64,000 nt of DNA, taken from Streptomyces changanensis (GTDB taxonomy: Bacteria; Actinomycetota; Actinomycetes; Streptomycetales; Streptomycetaceae). Below are positions 61,888-64,000 of the stretch, piece after piece. Position 1 is the first letter of the stretch. Every line of letters starts with the position of its first letter. The translations under genes were made by a program, and so were the position numbers. A model generated the notes under the pieces. The model did not search any database and was not told the DNA's origin. It worked only from the letters and a program-made list of their open reading frames with translations. The DNA lies in assembly GCF_024600715.1 (NCBI RefSeq), contig NZ_CP102332.1:6324001-6388000 (forward strand), in the 5' to 3' direction.

Positions 61888-62472
61888 GTGTCCCTCCCCG
61901 ATCGCCGAGACCTGATCGCCGACGCCGCCATCAGCACCGTGGCCACCGCCGGGCTGCGCGGTCTGACCCACCGCGCGGTCGACGCCGCCGCGGGACTGCC
62001 GGCCGGCAGCACGTCGTACTACTTCCGCACGCGCAGCGCTCTGATCAGCGCCTGCTACCTCCGCCTGGCCGAACTGTCGGTCGCCGACGTGGACCGTTGG
62101 GAAGCGGAGCACGGGCGCCCGGACCCGGATTCCGCCGCGGAGGCGCTGGCCGCGCTGCTGCACCACTGGCTGACGGTGGAGCGGGACCGCCAGATCGCCC
62201 GCTTCGAACTCAGCCTGGAGGCGACCCGGCGACCGGAACTGCGCGCCGACCTGCAGACCGCCGGCCTCGCCGCACGGTCCAGGGCCGCCGCCCTGCTGGC
62301 GGCGCTCGGCGCTCCCGACCCGGCGGCGGCCGCGGACCTGCTCGTCGCCTGGACCGACGGCCTGCTGTACGACCGGCTCGCCGGCGCGATGGCCGCGACC
62401 CGCCCGGTGCCCGACGCGAGCGAGCTGACCCCGGTCGTCCGGCGGATGCTCACCGCCGTGCTCTCCCCCTGA
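61888..62472 (+). CDS. TetR family transcriptional regulator
   Basis: Repressor of 194 aa. The N-terminal HTH, about 8-50, is LIADAAISTVATAGLRGLTHRAVDAAAGLPAGS followed by TSYYFRTRSALISA (split), the classical TetR pattern ending in a SYYFR-type recognition helix. The C-terminal ligand-binding domain is helical. GTG 61888 is preferred over GTG 61879 because TAGAGT lies 7 bases before it. It is divergent from the FAD monooxygenase, with two matching palindromes between, so it most likely represses both. Confidence 0.83.
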   Translation: MSLPDRRDLIADAAISTVATAGLRGLTHRAVDAAAGLPAGSTSYYFRTRSALISACYLRLAELSVADVDRWEAEHGRPDPDSAAEALAALLHHWLTVERDRQIARFELSLEATRRPELRADLQTAGLAARSRAAALLAALGAPDPAAAADLLVAWTDGLLYDRLAGAMAATRPVPDASELTPVVRRMLTAVLSP

Positions 62473-62848
62473 CGGACACCCGCTCCCCTGCCCGCCGTCG
62501 TCCTGCGGCGTCAGGCGCGCACCGGTGTCACCGGGGGCCGTTGCGCGGGCGTCCCTCCCGCGCCCTTCCGCGCGCGTCTTCCGGATGCCCTGACGGCCGC
62601 TGACCGTACGCGCCGCTGATCCGGCCCAGCCACCGGCACCCCGCCGGCCCCGAGTGGCGGCCGGGATGGTCGGCGGACCTCCGGCCGACAGTGGACCTGT
62701 CGCCGCGCGGCGCCGCTCGTTGCCCTCGTCGCCCCGGTGGCCCGGCCGGTGGGACGGCGGCGGCGAGCCGGCGCGGCGACCGACCGGCCGGGACCGGGCG
62801 GTGTCGGGAGCGTCGGCCGCCGTCCGGCCGGCGCTCCCTTCCGTGAGG
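62473..62848. other. Intergenic region between convergent regulators
   Basis: No credible gene and no strong hairpin seen in 376 bp of GC-rich DNA. Confidence 0.45.
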
Positions 62849-64000
62849 CTACGGCGCGGGACGTTGCGACCGCGTTGCGCGCGGCGAAGGACCCCGCGCC
62901 GCCCACCCCGGCGCCGCCAACTCCGCGTCCAGTGCCCGCACCCGCGCCAGTACCTGCGGCCGCCGCTCCGCCGGTACCACCGCCGACAGGGCGCGCCACA
63001 CCTCCACGTCGTCCTCGCCCCACGGGCTGTGCGCCCAGTCCGCCAGCAGCTCGGGGTCCCCGCGCGCCACGAGCGCCGCACGCAGCCCGTCCGCCAGCCG
63101 CCGCCGCAACCGCGCCACTCCCGGCGCCCACGACCCCGGCAGCAGCGGGCCCGCGTACGCGCCGAGGGCGGCCGTCACCGCGCCCGACGACAGCCGCCGC
63201 GCCACGGCGTCGAAGTCCGCGTCCACCGGCGGCCCCAGCCGGTACGGCCGCGAGCGCAGCAGCTCCGGCCCCAACAGGCCGCGCAGCCGCGACAGTTCGG
63301 CGCGCAGGGTGACCGGGGTGACGGCCCCGTCCTCGTACAGCGCCGTCAGCAGCTCGTCCCCGCACAGCCCCTGTGGGTGTGCGGCCAGCACCACGACGAT
63401 CTCGCTGTGGCGTCGGCTCAGCCGTACCGTGCGTCCCCCCGCCGTGAGCAGCGCCTCGTCCCGGCCGAGCGCGCACAGGCGCACCCGGTCGGGCGCCGGG
63501 GCCGGTGCCCGCAGCGCGAGGTGGGACTCCGCCGCCCGCGCCACCGCCTGGACGAACGCCAGACTGTGCGGGTGCGCCAGCCGGTCCCCGCCCGTGACGT
63601 CCACCGCGCCGAGCAGCCGCCCGGTCCGCGGGTCGTGCACCGGGGCGGCCGCGCACGTCCACGCCTGGACCGGGCGCCGGAAGTGCTCGGCGGCGAAGAC
63701 CTGCACCGGGCGGTCGACGGCGAGGGCGGTGCCCGGCGCGTTCGTGCCCATCGCCGACTCCGACCAGCGCGCTCCCGGTACGAAGTTCATCCGCCGCGCC
63801 GACCGCAGTGTCCGCGGGTGCCCCTCCACCCACAGCAACCGCCCGTACGCGTCGCACAGCGCCACCAGGTGCTCCCCGTCCGTGGCGAACGCCCCCGTCA
63901 GCTCGCGGACCACCGGCATCACCGCGGCCAGCGGGTGCGCCGCCCGGTACGCCGCCAGCTCCTCCTCGTCCAGCTCGACGCTCGCGGCGCCCTCCGGACT
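62849..64000 (-). CDS. GAF-domain transcriptional regulator (5' end outside window)
   Basis: Regulator of which 383 codons are visible; the frame is open to the right edge, so the true start is upstream. After a helical start (ELDEEELAAYRAAHPLAAV) comes a GAF sensor domain (FVPGARWSESAMGTNAPGTAL, HFRRPVQAWTCAAAPVHDPRTG, LLGAVDVTG). The C-terminal DNA-binding part, about 170-240, has RLSRRHSEIVVVLAAHPQGL, ELLTALYED and RAELSRLRGLLGPELLRSRPYRL, a winged-helix of the OmpR/BTAD kind. Such genes in streptomycetes often sit next to aldehyde dehydrogenase genes, which would be outside this window. Confidence 0.8.
   Translation of the reverse strand, partial: SPEGAASVELDEEELAAYRAAHPLAAVMPVVRELTGAFATDGEHLVALCDAYGRLLWVEGHPRTLRSARRMNFVPGARWSESAMGTNAPGTALAVDRPVQVFAAEHFRRPVQAWTCAAAPVHDPRTGRLLGAVDVTGGDRLAHPHSLAFVQAVARAAESHLALRAPAPAPDRVRLCALGRDEALLTAGGRTVRLSRRHSEIVVVLAAHPQGLCGDELLTALYEDGAVTPVTLRAELSRLRGLLGPELLRSRPYRLGPPVDADFDAVARRLSSGAVTAALGAYAGPLLPGSWAPGVARLRRRLADGLRAALVARGDPELLADWAHSPWGEDDVEVWRALSAVVPAERRPQVLARVRALDAELAAPGWAARGPSPRATRSQRPAP

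Overview
This window looks like chromosomal DNA of a streptomycete (Streptomyces or a close relative). By eye the GC content is about 75%, third codon positions are almost all G or C, GTG starts and 4-8 bp gene overlaps are common, and several gene families are typical of the genus (DUF5133, DUF6114/DUF6230, mycosin, a CYP157-like P450, GAF/PP2C/STAS regulators). I see no rRNA or tRNA gene, no CRISPR array and no transposase. The species cannot be named from this alone.

Layout. 1-6.5 kb: the end of an acyl-CoA dehydrogenase gene, then a five-gene nickel/peptide-type ABC importer operon (nikABCDE-like) behind a perfect inverted repeat that matches the nickel-uptake regulator (Nur) box. 6.6-11.3 kb: a secreted phosphodiester glycosidase, then a T4-phage-like RNA repair pair (RNA ligase 1 plus polynucleotide kinase-phosphatase) followed by a PfkB-family kinase. 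11.4-14.5 kb: a proline-rich membrane protein and a mycosin protease, converging on a secreted TNT-type NAD glycohydrolase. 14.8-25.2 kb: ABC-F ATPase, 2-hydroxyacid dehydrogenase, GH35 beta-galactosidase, DUF5133, an ANTAR-PAS-PP2C phosphatase, a pyrimidine-dimer-glycosylase-like protein and a phospholipase D. 25.4-28.6 kb: an envelope/secreted locus (secreted protein, DUF6114, DUF6230) with a MerR regulator. 28.6-36 kb: a GC-rich tandem repeat, nucleoside hydrolase, PAP2/lipid kinase, GH71 glucanase, CsbD, cupin and reductase genes.

36.2-43.8 kb is the most unusual part. A MerR regulator is fused to DNA polymerase beta-clamp-like domains and has a textbook 19-bp-spacer MerR promoter. A signal-peptide gene cut short lies next to it, followed by a terpene locus: P450, a P450 lacking the ExxR motif, and a class I terpene synthase. 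A CYP152-type P450 peroxygenase follows. 43.8-50.5 kb holds hemerythrin, VOC, RNase HI, an ABC ATPase relic, a two-HTH MerR protein, an anti-sigma kinase/STAS pair, and a frameshifted PP2C-type sensor pseudogene. 50.8-64 kb holds a CBM-pectate lyase (PL9-like) under a LacI-type operator, membrane proteins, a short UvrA-like ABC protein, a two-component flavin monooxygenase, a FAD monooxygenase divergent from a TetR gene across two near-identical operators, and part of a GAF-domain regulator at the right edge.

Functional links supported by gene order and overlap: the nik operon under Nur; ligase and kinase-phosphatase as sequential RNA-end healing and sealing enzymes; TetR controlling the FAD monooxygenase; flavin reductase feeding the LLM monooxygenase; and P450s oxidising the terpene product. 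Strong GC hairpins sit between most convergent genes and separate the P450 from the terpene synthase.
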